The position numbers and the translations under genes were made by a program. Below the pieces are notes generated by a model. The model was not told where the DNA came from, did no database searches, and worked only from the letters and a program-made list of their open reading frames with translations. Below are positions 16,341-25,804 of a stretch of DNA of 64,000 bases, piece after piece. Numbering within the stretch: the stretch's first letter is position 1; every line of letters starts with the position of its first letter. The stretch is from the NCBI GenBank assembly GCA_029007845.1, contig JAQXIP010000104.1:1-64000 (forward strand), read 5' to 3'. The stretch is from Clostridiales bacterium (GTDB lineage Bacteria; Bacillota; Clostridia; Lachnospirales; Lachnospiraceae).

Positions 16341-17621
16341 ATGTGGGCATTTAAACATGAAAATAAAAAATATACCACAATTTCCATTTATGTCATTCTG
16401 ACCGCAGCAGCTATCTTCGGGCTGGGGCTGGTATTCCAGCATGCAACGGAGCTGATTACCAGTATTTTAGAAGGCACTAGTTGGTTACTTAAGGTTGTGA
16501 AGCCAGTTATTATCGGATTTGTTCTGGCATATATTTTAGATCCGGTTGTTGATTTGTTTCAGAAATGGCTTCAGAAAATAAAGTATTTTGATCGGCATAA
16601 AAAACGTGCCAGAGGTATTTCTATTCTGGTCACCTACCTGCTTGTTGTATTTTTTGTGGTAGCAATTATTTCCCTGCTTGTATTTAGTGTAACCGATCAG
16701 CTGCGGGTGGCAAACTTTGAAGATATTATTGCTGTGTGCAATTCCTATATCGGAAGTGTCAATGAGATGTACGGGCAGATTTTAAAATGGCTGAATGAGC
16801 TGAATATCCAGTCGGATGAGCTGTCTGCCTATGTAAAGGAAATCAGCGGACACCTGATCGAGTACTTAAAAGCAGTACTAGAAGGGGCTGCACTTTCGGT
16901 CGGAAATATATCTGGTTTTATGACGACCGCTGTCTTTGCCATCATTATCAGTATCTATTTTCTCGTAGATGGAAAAATGATTGGCTGCTTTCTTAGGAAG
17001 GTGTTCCGGGCATTTTTCAATGACAAAATAAATGATTGGGCGGGCACGGTAATCAGCGATGCGGATACGGTATTTTCCGGCTATATGCGTGGGCAGCTTA
17101 CGGATGCCTTTGTAATGATGATTTTGATTTCCCTTTCCCTGTCTCTGCTTGGTGTGAAATTCTCTGTACTGATCGGGGTAATGGCAGGGATTGGAAACCT
17201 GATTCCGTACTGCGGTCCGGTTGTGGCATATGGGCTTACGGCAATCGTTTGTCTGCTGAATGGAGACATTAAGAAGTTAGTGATCGGAATCATTGTGTTA
17301 TTTGTGATCCAGACGATTGATGGCAATCTGATTGGACCGAAGCTGTTAAGCCAGAGCATTGATATTCATCCACTGCTCGTTATTGTGTCCTTAATCTTCG
17401 GAAGCGCTGTGGGAGGCTTTCTTGGAATGCTCCTTGCAGTTCCGGTAGGCGCATTTTTAAAGGTTCGTTTTGTTTCCTACCTTGACCGGAAATTAGAGCT
17501 TAAGGGCATTAAGGTTGAGCCGTATTCAGAGCCGGTTGATGGTGATGGATTTGGACGGGAGCGCAAGGAGAACACGGAAGAAAAGAAAGAAAAAAATCGT
17601 ACCGATAAGAAAGAAAAGTAG
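16341..17621 (+). CDS. AI-2E family transporter (first of two)
   Basis: This is a polytopic membrane protein of 426 aa of the AI-2E/PerM family (UPF0118). Members have been linked to autoinducer-2 export or to ion and other transport, so the substrate is not predictable. It has two N-terminal helices, a long amphipathic middle, then GYMRGQLTDAFVMMILISLSLSLLGV and the family stretch GIGNLIPYCGPVVAYGLTA, ending with a very basic and acidic tail (ERKENTEEKKEKNRTDKKEK). GGAAAGGA lies upstream of the ATG. A paralogue is at 33800. The next gene has its own promoter. Confidence 0.9.
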   Translation: MWAFKHENKKYTTISIYVILTAAAIFGLGLVFQHATELITSILEGTSWLLKVVKPVIIGFVLAYILDPVVDLFQKWLQKIKYFDRHKKRARGISILVTYLLVVFFVVAIISLLVFSVTDQLRVANFEDIIAVCNSYIGSVNEMYGQILKWLNELNIQSDELSAYVKEISGHLIEYLKAVLEGAALSVGNISGFMTTAVFAIIISIYFLVDGKMIGCFLRKVFRAFFNDKINDWAGTVISDADTVFSGYMRGQLTDAFVMMILISLSLSLLGVKFSVLIGVMAGIGNLIPYCGPVVAYGLTAIVCLLNGDIKKLVIGIIVLFVIQTIDGNLIGPKLLSQSIDIHPLLVIVSLIFGSAVGGFLGMLLAVPVGAFLKVRFVSYLDRKLELKGIKVEPYSEPVDGDGFGRERKENTEEKKEKNRTDKKEK

Positions 17622-17652
17622 CAGGAAACGTATGACAATTTGATGGAAATCA

Positions 17653-17681
17653 TTGAAAAAACTGACAATGTTTTGTATAAT
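17653..17681 (+). promoter_or_regulatory. Promoter of the sirtuin-gltX run
   Basis: TTGAAA and TATAAT are separated by 17 bases, 61 bases before the sirtuin-like start codon. Confidence 0.65.
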
Positions 17682-17742
17682 AAAGACAAAGAAAAGAACT
17701 TTTTATGAGTGTATTATGACAGCGTGAAAAGGGGGATGCTTT

Positions 17743-18465
17743 ATGGTAAATGTTGTAAAACAATTAGTGGATCAAAGTGACCGCATTGTCGTATTAAGTG
17801 GATCAGCGATTGACCGTGAAGCAGGATTGTACGGAGCTTTTCAGGAAGAACGGGCTTATGATATTGAAGCCCGGTATCATTATTCCCCAGAGGAGATTGC
17901 AACGGAAAGGTTCTGGAGCACACGATCAGATTTATTTTACAAGTATTTCAGAGATTATATTGTAGACAAGGATAAGTTACAGCCACAGCCTTCCCATTGG
18001 GCGATCCGGAATCTGGAAAAAAGAGGAAAGCTGTCTACGGTTGTAACCAGATCCATATATGGTCTTCATCAGATGGCTGGTATCCATAATGTAATTGAAC
18101 TGCACGGCAGCATTCACCAGTGTTCCTGTCCAAGATGCGGGCGGGTATATCCGTTAGATTATATTCTGAACAGCCATGGAGCCGCCCACTGTGAGCAGTG
18201 CCGTATTGTACTGAAACCGGGATTTTCCATGTACGGTGATAACGTAGATAATGGGAAGATTTCCATGGTGGCAGAGGCAGTCAGCCACGCAGACATGCTG
18301 ATTATGGCAGGACCGAGCCCGGATTCCAGACTGGCTCAGTATGTGATCCAGTATTATCAGGGAGACCGGCTTGTGATGATTCATTCTCTGGAGCACAATG
18401 TCAGCAATGAAGTAGATTATGACATCTACGGATCTCCAAATGAGATTCTGCCAAAGATTTTTTAG
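17743..18465 (+). CDS. Sirtuin-family protein with degenerate NAD/catalytic motifs
   Basis: This protein of 240 aa has the Sir2 layout. It has an N-terminal Rossmann start (IVVLSGSAIDREAGLYGAF, where sirtuins have GAGxSxxSGIPxFR), a TRSIYGLHQMAG segment (usual TQNIDxLHxxAG), the catalytic-type ELHGS histidine, and a zinc ribbon CSCPRCG...CEQC. It ends with an AGPSPDSRLA segment where GTSLxVxP is expected. The Gly-Ala-Gly, the Asn and Asp of TQNID, and the LINxxxT segment (here MIHSLEHN) are altered. NAD-dependent deacylation is therefore doubtful, and it may bind NAD or a related ligand without turnover. A GGGGG site precedes the ATG, and gltX follows after 25 bases. Confidence 0.82.
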   Translation: MVNVVKQLVDQSDRIVVLSGSAIDREAGLYGAFQEERAYDIEARYHYSPEEIATERFWSTRSDLFYKYFRDYIVDKDKLQPQPSHWAIRNLEKRGKLSTVVTRSIYGLHQMAGIHNVIELHGSIHQCSCPRCGRVYPLDYILNSHGAAHCEQCRIVLKPGFSMYGDNVDNGKISMVAEAVSHADMLIMAGPSPDSRLAQYVIQYYQGDRLVMIHSLEHNVSNEVDYDIYGSPNEILPKIF

Positions 18466-18490
18466 AAAGTAATGGAAACTGGAGGAAACC

Positions 18491-19954
18491 ATGAGTAAAA
18501 TAAGAACAAGATTTGCACCTAGTCCAACTGGTAAAATGCATGTAGGAAATCTGAGAACCGCTTTGTATGCTTATTTAATTGCAAAACATGAAGGCGGCGA
18601 TTTCCTGCTTCGGATCGAAGATACCGATCAGGAACGGTTTATGGAAGGTGCTCTTGATATCATCTATCGTACAATGGAGAAAGCCGGACTTGTACACGAT
18701 GAAGGTCCGGATAAGGATGGCGGATGTGGTCCTTATGTACAGTCTGAACGCCAGGCTAAGGGAATATATCTTGAATATGCAAAACAGCTGGTGGAAAAGG
18801 GAGAGGCTTATTACTGCTTTTGTACAAAAGAACGGCTGGACAGCTTAAGAAGCAAAGTGTCTGATGAAGAGGACAAGGAGATTGTGCGTTATGACAAGCA
18901 TTGTCTTAGCCTTTCGAAAGAAGAAGTCGAAGAAAAATTAAAAGCCGGGATTCCATATGTCATCCGTCAGAATAACCCGACAGAAGGAACGACCACTTTC
19001 CATGATGTCATCTATGGGGATATTACCGTAGAGAATGCAGAATTAGATGATATGATTCTAATCAAATCGGATGGTTTTCCGACCTACAATTTCGCAAATG
19101 TGGTAGATGACCACCTGATGGGAATTACCCATGTGGTGAGAGGAAATGAATACCTGTCTTCTTCTCCAAAGTATAACCGGTTATATGAAGCTTTTGGGTG
19201 GGAAGTACCGGTGTACGTTCACTGTCCAACCATTACCAATGAAGAACACAAGAAGCTCAGTAAGCGGTGTGGTCATGCATCCTTTGAGGATCTTCTGGAA
19301 CAGGGATTTGTAACAGAGGCTGTTGTGAATTTTGTGGCGCTGTTAGGCTGGTGCCCGGAGGATGATCAGGAGATCTTTACGATGGATGAACTGATCCAGA
19401 AGTTTGATTATCACAGAATTAACAAATCTCCAGCTGTTTTTGATATGGTAAAACTGAAATGGATGAATGGAGAATATCTGAAAGCAATGGAGTTTGACCG
19501 TTTCTATGAGATGGCAGAGCCTTATCTTTTAGAAGTCATCCACAAAGATCTGGATCTTAAGAAAATCGCAGCAATGGTAAAGACCAGAATTGAAATCTTC
19601 CCGGATATTAAGGAACATGTGGATTTCTTTGAGGAACTGCCGGAATACGATGTGGCAATGTATACCCACAAGAAGATGAAAACCAATGGGGAAACATCCC
19701 TTGCGGTATTAAAGGAGATTCTTCCGATTCTCGAAAAGCAGGAAGATTATTCCAATGACGCACTTTATGAAGTACTCTGCCAGTATGTGAAAGAAAAAGG
19801 TGTGAAGAACGGCTATGTGATGTGGCCAATCCGTACTGCGGTATCTGGAAAACAGATGACACCGGGCGGCGCAACCGAACTGATGGAAGTGCTTGGAAAA
19901 GAAGAAAGTCTTGCAAGAATCCGAAAGGGAATTGCAATGTTAGAGGCACAGTAG
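18491..19954 (+). CDS. gltX: Glutamyl-tRNA synthetase
   Basis: This class I aminoacyl-tRNA synthetase charges tRNA-Glu and, in many Firmicutes, also tRNA-Gln for later amidation. It has 487 aa. The HIGH-type motif is in [17 protein letters not shown] and the KMSKS-type motif is KKLSKRCGH. The GluRS signature [10 protein letters not shown] is also present, and the C-terminal anticodon-binding helical domain is complete. TGGAGG lies before the ATG. The downstream helicase begins 22 bases after the stop. Confidence 0.97.
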   Translation: MSKIRTRFAPSPTGKMHVGNLRTALYAYLIAKHEGGDFLLRIEDTDQERFMEGALDIIYRTMEKAGLVHDEGPDKDGGCGPYVQSERQAKGIYLEYAKQLVEKGEAYYCFCTKERLDSLRSKVSDEEDKEIVRYDKHCLSLSKEEVEEKLKAGIPYVIRQNNPTEGTTTFHDVIYGDITVENAELDDMILIKSDGFPTYNFANVVDDHLMGITHVVRGNEYLSSSPKYNRLYEAFGWEVPVYVHCPTITNEEHKKLSKRCGHASFEDLLEQGFVTEAVVNFVALLGWCPEDDQEIFTMDELIQKFDYHRINKSPAVFDMVKLKWMNGEYLKAMEFDRFYEMAEPYLLEVIHKDLDLKKIAAMVKTRIEIFPDIKEHVDFFEELPEYDVAMYTHKKMKTNGETSLAVLKEILPILEKQEDYSNDALYEVLCQYVKEKGVKNGYVMWPIRTAVSGKQMTPGGATELMEVLGKEESLARIRKGIAMLEAQ

Positions 19955-19976
19955 ATAAAAGGAGTTATAAAACAGA

Positions 19977-21998
19977 TTGCAAAAGGAAGTAACAAAAAAT
20001 CAGGATTTTACCATGAATCCGGCACAGAAGGAAGCGGTTACCTTTTATAAAGGAGCCGCTTTGGTTCTTGCAGGACCGGGGAGTGGAAAGACCGCCGTCA
20101 TTACCCGTCGCGTTCAGTATCTTATGGAGTATCAGGGAGTTGATCCAAGGGAAATTCTGGTTATAACATTTACAAAGGCCGCAGCCAGGGAAATGCAGGA
20201 ACGTTTTTACCGACTGATGGGCAGGGATGTCCCAGGAGTGACGTTTGGAACGTTTCATGCCGTGTTTTTTCAGATCTTAAAGCTGGCTTACGGCTATCGT
20301 GCAAGCAGCATTTTAAGAGAGGAAGAACAGTTTCAGCTTGTCCGGGAGCTGGTGGAAAAGGAACCACTGGAATACGAGGATGAGAAGGAGCTGGTTTCCT
20401 CTCTTTTGTCTGAAATCAGCCGGGTAAAAGGGGAGCACATGCAGATAGACAATTACTATTCCATGAACTGTGCCCAGGAGATTTTTACCCGGATCTATAA
20501 CGGATATGAGAGCAGGCTCCGGGCAATGGGAAAAATCGATTTTGATGATATGATGGTGCTTACCTATGAATTGTTTGAAAAACGTCCGGATATTCTTGCA
20601 ATGTGGCAGAAACGTTATCATTATCTGATGGTGGACGAGGCACAGGACAGTAACCGCCTGCAGTTTCTTCTCACCAGAATGCTGGCAGGGGAACATGGAA
20701 ACCTGATGTTAGTTGGAGATGACGATCAAAGCTTATATGGATTCCGTGGGGCAAGACCAGAACTTCTGCTTCATTTCAGCAGTGACTATCCAGAGGGAAA
20801 AAAGATTTATCTCAATAGGAATTACCGGTCTACCGGAAGTATCGTAGAGGCAGCATCCCGGGTAATTTCTCATAATCAAAAACGGTTTGAGAAAGAACTG
20901 AAGGCGGTAAAGGAAAAGGGGGATCCGGTTTTTGTACGGGCATTTGAGAACCGGAAGTTAGAGAACCAGTGGATTCTGTCACAGATTCGAAGCCGGCATG
21001 ACAAGGGTCAGTCCTATTCTTCTATGGCAGTTCTTACAAGAACCAATGTGGGACCAAGAGCACTTGTTAATCTGTTTATGGAATACCAGATTCCGTTCTG
21101 GGTAAAAGATATACTTCCAAATCTATATGAACACTGGATTGCAAAAGATCTGTTTGCCTATCAGAAGCTTGCCTGTGGGGAAAAATCCAGAGGGCTGATG
21201 CTTATGGTGGCCAACCGTCCAAAACGGTATCTGAAACGGGAGATTTTTGATGAACCGGTGATTTCCTTTGAACGGCTGAAAGGCTTTTATAAGGATAAGC
21301 CCTATATGATCAACCGGATTGAAAACTGGCAGAATGACCTGGATGCCCTGAATGGCATGGATCCGTATGCGACCATTTGTTACATCCGCAAAGCCATCGG
21401 CTATGATGATTTCTTAAAGGAATACGCCACATACCGACACATCAGTCTGGAGGAATTACAGGATGTTGTGGAGGAATTACAGGAAGATGCGAAAAACTAC
21501 CGGACATGGGATGATTGGTATGCTCATATGGAGCAATACAAAGAACAATTAAAAAAGAATGCCAGACGGAAGAATGACACTGGGGAAGACCAGGTTTCCT
21601 TTATGACTTACCACAGTGCAAAAGGCCTGGAATTTGATACGGTGTTTCTGCCGGATTCCAATGAAACAATTACCCCTCATCAGAAAGCGGTCAGTGAGGC
21701 AGATGTAGAGGAAGAGAGACGGATGTATTATGTGGCAATGACAAGGGCAAAAAAGGATCTGAATGTGACATTTGTCAAAGAACAGTATGGGAAGAAGCTG
21801 GATGTTTCCAGGTTTGTAGGTGAATTTTTATGGGATGACCAGAGATTCCAGGAAGGAGCCGTTGTCGTACACAAACAATATGGAAAGGGCACCATAGTAA
21901 AACGGGAAGAAGATAAGGTGACGATACGGTTTGAAAGGCAGACTCTTCCAAAAGTGTTAAGTTTGTCTTATTGTGTACAGCACCAGTTGTTTCAGTAA
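19977..21998 (+). CDS. UvrD/Rep-type superfamily 1 DNA helicase
   Basis: SF1A helicase of 673 aa. Motifs in order are the Q-type start (MNPAQKEAV), Walker A AGPGSGKTAVITRR (about 33-46), Ia ILVITFTKAAAREM, DEAQDSN (motif II), GDDDQSLYGFRGA (III), LNRNYRST (IV), SFMTYHSAKGLEFDTVF (V) and MYYVAMTRAKKDL (VI). The 2B-type insertion is shorter than in UvrD/PcrA, and no nuclease domain follows. The start is TTG 19977 with GGAG 12 bases upstream; ATG 20013 is a second possibility. The stop is 33 bases before the XPD/nuclease gene, suggesting joint action in DNA repair or end processing. Confidence 0.93.
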   Translation: MQKEVTKNQDFTMNPAQKEAVTFYKGAALVLAGPGSGKTAVITRRVQYLMEYQGVDPREILVITFTKAAAREMQERFYRLMGRDVPGVTFGTFHAVFFQILKLAYGYRASSILREEEQFQLVRELVEKEPLEYEDEKELVSSLLSEISRVKGEHMQIDNYYSMNCAQEIFTRIYNGYESRLRAMGKIDFDDMMVLTYELFEKRPDILAMWQKRYHYLMVDEAQDSNRLQFLLTRMLAGEHGNLMLVGDDDQSLYGFRGARPELLLHFSSDYPEGKKIYLNRNYRSTGSIVEAASRVISHNQKRFEKELKAVKEKGDPVFVRAFENRKLENQWILSQIRSRHDKGQSYSSMAVLTRTNVGPRALVNLFMEYQIPFWVKDILPNLYEHWIAKDLFAYQKLACGEKSRGLMLMVANRPKRYLKREIFDEPVISFERLKGFYKDKPYMINRIENWQNDLDALNGMDPYATICYIRKAIGYDDFLKEYATYRHISLEELQDVVEELQEDAKNYRTWDDWYAHMEQYKEQLKKNARRKNDTGEDQVSFMTYHSAKGLEFDTVFLPDSNETITPHQKAVSEADVEEERRMYYVAMTRAKKDLNVTFVKEQYGKKLDVSRFVGEFLWDDQRFQEGAVVVHKQYGKGTIVKREEDKVTIRFERQTLPKVLSLSYCVQHQLFQ

Positions 21999-22031
21999 TT
22001 GATGCAGTCAGATTTGGTTATGGAGGAGAGA

Positions 22032-24416
22032 ATGGCAGAGGAAAAAATATCGGTGCGCAATCTTGTGGAATTTATTTTAAGGCAGGGTGACCTGGATAAC
22101 CGGGAGGGCAGCACGGATGTGGATGCGATGCAAAAAGGCAGCCAGCTTCATAAAAAGATCCAGAAAGGGAAGGATAGCACATACCGCCCGGAAGTTTCGT
22201 TAAAGATGGAGATTCCGTTAGAATATGGAGATGATGTGATTATTCTAAAGTTAGAAGGCAGGGCGGATGGGATACAAACGCTTCCTTCTCTGGATGGATG
22301 TAAGAGGGCACTGATTGACGAGATTAAAACGGTAAAAAAAGATCTCGGAAAGATGGAAGCACCAGATCCTGTGCATGTTGCCCAGGCGAAATGTTATGCG
22401 TATATGTATGGTGAGGAAGAAGGAATTAGTTCTGGAATTGTGCGTCTTACTTACTGTCATCAGGAGACAGAGGAAATCCGGTATTTTGAGGAGCCATATG
22501 AGCTATCAGAGCTGAAGGAATGGTTTTATGCGCTGATTAAGGAATACTCTAAATGGGTGTTCTGGAAACGGGACTGGGTTAAGAAGCGGAATGAATCCAT
22601 TAAAAAAGTGGAATTTCCGTTTGAATACCGGCCGGGACAAAAAGAACTGGCAGTTGGGGTGTACCGTACCATTCTCCGGAAAAAGAAGCTGTATCTGGAA
22701 GCACCTACCGGGGTGGGAAAGACGCTGTCTACGGTTTTTCCTGCGGTAAAGGCCATGGGAGAAGAAATCTGTGAAAAGATATTTTATCTGACAGCAAAGA
22801 CGATTGCAAGAAGTGTGGCATCCGATACTTTTTCTCTGCTTAACGGGCAGGGACTTCTTATGAAAGTGCTTACCATTACTGCCAAAGAAAAAATCTGTAT
22901 TCTTGATAAGCCTGATTGTAATCCGGCGGCATGTATCCGGGCAAAAGGGCATTTTGACCGGATAAATGATGCCGTATTTGCCCTGCTCACTTCGGATGAG
23001 CTGCTGATAAGGGAAACGATTGAGCGGTATAGTGAGAAGTATCAGGTATGTCCGTTTGAACTGAGTCTGGATGTGGCAGTCTGGTGTGATGCCATAATCT
23101 GTGATTATAATTATGTCTTTGATCCAAATGTGGCGCTGAAACGTTTCTTTGATGGTGGAGCCAATAATTATGTGTTTCTCATCGACGAAGCCCATAATCT
23201 GGTGGAGCGTGCCCGGGAAATGTACAGTGCATCTCTTGTAAAGGAACAGTTTCTGAAAGTACGGCAGATCGTGAAAGGAAGCTGGAAGCGTGTGGAGAAA
23301 AGGCTTGGAGCCTGTAACAACATTCTGCTAAAGTATAAGAGAGAATGTGACGACATGCTTGTAGTGGAAGATGTTCATGAACTTGCGGTACAGCTTTTGC
23401 GCCTGTCCCAGGCATATGATGAACTCATGGAAGCAAAACCGGATTATGGGGCAGAAGAGATGAATGAAATTCTTACCTTGTACTTTGACCTCAAGCGCTT
23501 TCTCTCCATATATGAGCTGCTAGACGATAAGTATGAGATTTTATTCCAGTTTCTGGAAAATGGGGCATTCCAGGTAAAATTGCAATGCATGGATCCTTCG
23601 GAAAATTTAAAGAAATACTTGTCAAAAGGAAGAAGTGCCATATTTTTTTCTGCCACACTGTTGCCAGTATCTTATTACCGGCAGCAGCTTGCAGGAGAGC
23701 CGGAGGATTATGCCATCTATGCCCCGTCTCCTTTCCCAAAAGAAAACCGCAGGGTATTTCTTGCAAAGGGAGTCAGTACCGTATATAAACGCCGGACAAG
23801 GGAGGAATACCGGCGTATTCTTTCTTATATTCGGGCGTTTGTAGCAGGAAAAAAAGGAAATTATCTGGTGTTTTTTCCGTCTTACCGGATGATGGAGGAT
23901 GTGCTGGCAATCCTGGAAGAACCGGAATTTCAACCTTTCTATGAGATAGCAGAAATCTATGAACAGAAAGCCGGAATGACCGAACGGGAAAAAGAAGAAT
24001 TTTTGTCTTTGTTTTCCGAGGATGAAAAAGCGAACCGTTCAAAGGTTGGGATGTGTGTCTTAGGAGGCGTGTTTGGTGAGGGAATTGATCTTACCGGAGA
24101 CCGCCTCATTGGTGCTGTAGTTGTGGGAACCGGACTTCCGATGGTTGGACCGGCCAGAGAACTGTTCCGGAGTTATTATGATGAGAAAAAACAGATGGGA
24201 TTTGAATATGCGTATCTGTATCCCGGTATGAATAAAGTAATGCAGGCTGCCGGGCGGGTAATCCGCACGATGGAAGACCGGGGAGTTGTGCTGTTATTAG
24301 ACGAACGCTTCCAGTATTCCCAGTATCAGAAGCTGTTCCCAAGAGAATGGTTTCCGTGGGAGAGCGTGTCTCTTGAAGAGATGAAGGAAAAACTGAAAGC
24401 GTTCTGGAATGAATAA
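22032..24416 (+). CDS. XPD/DinG-type Fe-S helicase fused to an N-terminal Cas4/RecB-like nuclease domain
   Basis: ATG 22032 is chosen because GGAGGAG sits directly upstream, giving 794 aa. Residues about 1-190 form a PD-(D/E)XK domain with Cas4/RecB-type motifs: GSQLHKKIQ (His), EGRADGI (Asp), LIDEIKTVKK (E-x-K) and HVAQAKCYAYMY (motif IV Gln...Tyr). The rest is an SF2 XPD/DinG helicase, with LEAPTGVGKTLS (Walker A), cysteines in KICIL, DCNPAAC and VCPFE able to hold a 4Fe-4S cluster, LIDEAHNL (DEAH box), FGEGIDLTGD (motif V) and QAAGRVIRT (motif VI). It would unwind 5'-3' and cut single-stranded flaps or ends. It follows the UvrD-like gene in what looks like a two-gene repair unit. Confidence 0.93.
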   Translation: MAEEKISVRNLVEFILRQGDLDNREGSTDVDAMQKGSQLHKKIQKGKDSTYRPEVSLKMEIPLEYGDDVIILKLEGRADGIQTLPSLDGCKRALIDEIKTVKKDLGKMEAPDPVHVAQAKCYAYMYGEEEGISSGIVRLTYCHQETEEIRYFEEPYELSELKEWFYALIKEYSKWVFWKRDWVKKRNESIKKVEFPFEYRPGQKELAVGVYRTILRKKKLYLEAPTGVGKTLSTVFPAVKAMGEEICEKIFYLTAKTIARSVASDTFSLLNGQGLLMKVLTITAKEKICILDKPDCNPAACIRAKGHFDRINDAVFALLTSDELLIRETIERYSEKYQVCPFELSLDVAVWCDAIICDYNYVFDPNVALKRFFDGGANNYVFLIDEAHNLVERAREMYSASLVKEQFLKVRQIVKGSWKRVEKRLGACNNILLKYKRECDDMLVVEDVHELAVQLLRLSQAYDELMEAKPDYGAEEMNEILTLYFDLKRFLSIYELLDDKYEILFQFLENGAFQVKLQCMDPSENLKKYLSKGRSAIFFSATLLPVSYYRQQLAGEPEDYAIYAPSPFPKENRRVFLAKGVSTVYKRRTREEYRRILSYIRAFVAGKKGNYLVFFPSYRMMEDVLAILEEPEFQPFYEIAEIYEQKAGMTEREKEEFLSLFSEDEKANRSKVGMCVLGGVFGEGIDLTGDRLIGAVVVGTGLPMVGPARELFRSYYDEKKQMGFEYAYLYPGMNKVMQAAGRVIRTMEDRGVVLLLDERFQYSQYQKLFPREWFPWESVSLEEMKEKLKAFWNE

Positions 24417-24419
24417 AGC

Positions 24420-25628
24420 TTATTGCAGTTCATTTAACGTATCGGAACCTTTTAAGGTAACAGTAACCGATTCTTCTTCATAACTGCCGTTTAGATTACG
24501 GGAAAAAGTCACTTGGATTTTTGTCCCGGCACTGTAGGAGTTCACAAGCTCCTGCAGATGTTCGATCGTTTTCACATCCCGTCCACTAATCTTTGTAATA
24601 ATATCTCCTTTCTTGAGACCGGCTTCTTTTGCTGCTCCAGATTCGGAAACTTCCCCTATATAGACGCCCACCGGCATATTATAAGCCTGTGAAAGGCTTT
24701 CAGAGATCGTTCTTCCGCTAATGCCAAGATAACCTTCTTCTCCTTCTTTCACTTCTTTTTTTGTCTTAATGTCAGAAAGAATCGGAGTCGCAGAATCGAT
24801 TGGGATGGCAAATCCCATTCCTTCTACCGAATCATCGGAATACTTGGCAGAATTAATGCCGATTACCTCGCCGTTCATGTTTAGCAGGGCACCGCCGCTG
24901 TTTCCCGGATTAATGGCGGCATCTGTCTGTATCAGCGTCATAGTCGTGCTGTCAATGGTTACTTCCCGGTTTAAGGCACTGACGCAGCCAACGGTTACCG
25001 ACTGGCCGTACCCCAGGGAATTTCCAATGGCAATGACACCCTGGCCGGTTTCCATCTCGCTGCTTTTGCCAAAGGTGGCAGTGGTAATGGCATTTTGTGT
25101 ATCAGAATCCAGTTTGTCAAGAGACAGGGTTACCAGTGCAAGATCCGCGGTGGAATCGGTTCCTTTTACCGATGCATTCACACTTTTTCCATCAATAAAC
25201 GTAACGGTAATACTGGTGGCATCTTTCACAACATGTTTGTTGGTAGCAATACTTAACGTATCCCCGGTTTTGTCAATGATTATGCCGGAACCACACCCGG
25301 TATACTGCTCGGTTGTGCCATAGAACGGATTGGTCTGCTGGTACGTACTGGAAATAGATACAATGGAGGACATGGCTTTTTTTGCAACAGTCGAAACATT
25401 TGAGTGGTCGGCGGTTGTATCTAGTGTTTTGGTTTTGCCTAAGGTAACCTCCGGCTGTTTGGATTCCTCTTTGTTGGAGTCGAGTACTTTTTTTATATCC
25501 ATTGCGCCGGAAAGATACTGGAATGTCGTATAAGCAGCGGCTGAGATGCCGCCAACGAGCAAACCGGCGGTGAGGGTAATCAGGACAAGCTTTGCCCCAA
25601 ATGGAACTTTCTTTTTTTGCTGATTCAT
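24420..25628 (-). CDS. htrA: HtrA/DegP-like serine protease with PDZ domain
   Basis: This is a membrane-anchored trypsin-like protease for envelope protein quality control. It has 402 aa from ATG 25628, where AAAGGAG lies 10 bases upstream; the track start at 25676 is too early. It has a short basic tail, one membrane segment (LVLITLTAGLLVGGISAAAY, about 14-33), then a low-complexity linker and a protease domain with the triad His in TNKHVV, Asp in STADLALV and Ser in GNSGGAL. One PDZ domain (about 300-395) ends the protein. It is convergent with the XPD/nuclease gene (three-base gap) and divergent from the GT2 gene. Confidence 0.95.
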   Translation of the reverse strand: MNQQKKKVPFGAKLVLITLTAGLLVGGISAAAYTTFQYLSGAMDIKKVLDSNKEESKQPEVTLGKTKTLDTTADHSNVSTVAKKAMSSIVSISSTYQQTNPFYGTTEQYTGCGSGIIIDKTGDTLSIATNKHVVKDATSITVTFIDGKSVNASVKGTDSTADLALVTLSLDKLDSDTQNAITTATFGKSSEMETGQGVIAIGNSLGYGQSVTVGCVSALNREVTIDSTTMTLIQTDAAINPGNSGGALLNMNGEVIGINSAKYSDDSVEGMGFAIPIDSATPILSDIKTKKEVKEGEEGYLGISGRTISESLSQAYNMPVGVYIGEVSESGAAKEAGLKKGDIITKISGRDVKTIEHLQELVNSYSAGTKIQVTFSRNLNGSYEEESVTVTLKGSDTLNELQ

Positions 25629-25657
25629 AAAAATCAGACTCCTTTCTTTTACTCTGC

Positions 25658-25700
25658 TTTTCACATAGTATAACACAGGTTTGTGTTTTGTTTGTGAAAA
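25658..25700. promoter_or_regulatory. Nested inverted repeat between htrA and the GT2 gene
   Basis: The outer arms are TTTTCACA and TGTGAAAA, and the inner arms are AACACA and TGTGTT around GGTT. The region lies just upstream of the htrA ribosome site and contains a TATACT-like -10 on the - strand. It could be an operator for htrA or a leader hairpin. It does not match CIRCE or the CtsR box. Confidence 0.4.
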
Positions 25701-25804
25701 TCCGTTTATTTTTGTTGCCAGTTTGGAAGAAGAGGGAGTATAATAAGGAAGCTGTTAGTGAGGAAAGAATCACCGAAAGACAGGACAGGAAAGGTTGGAA
25801 GAAA

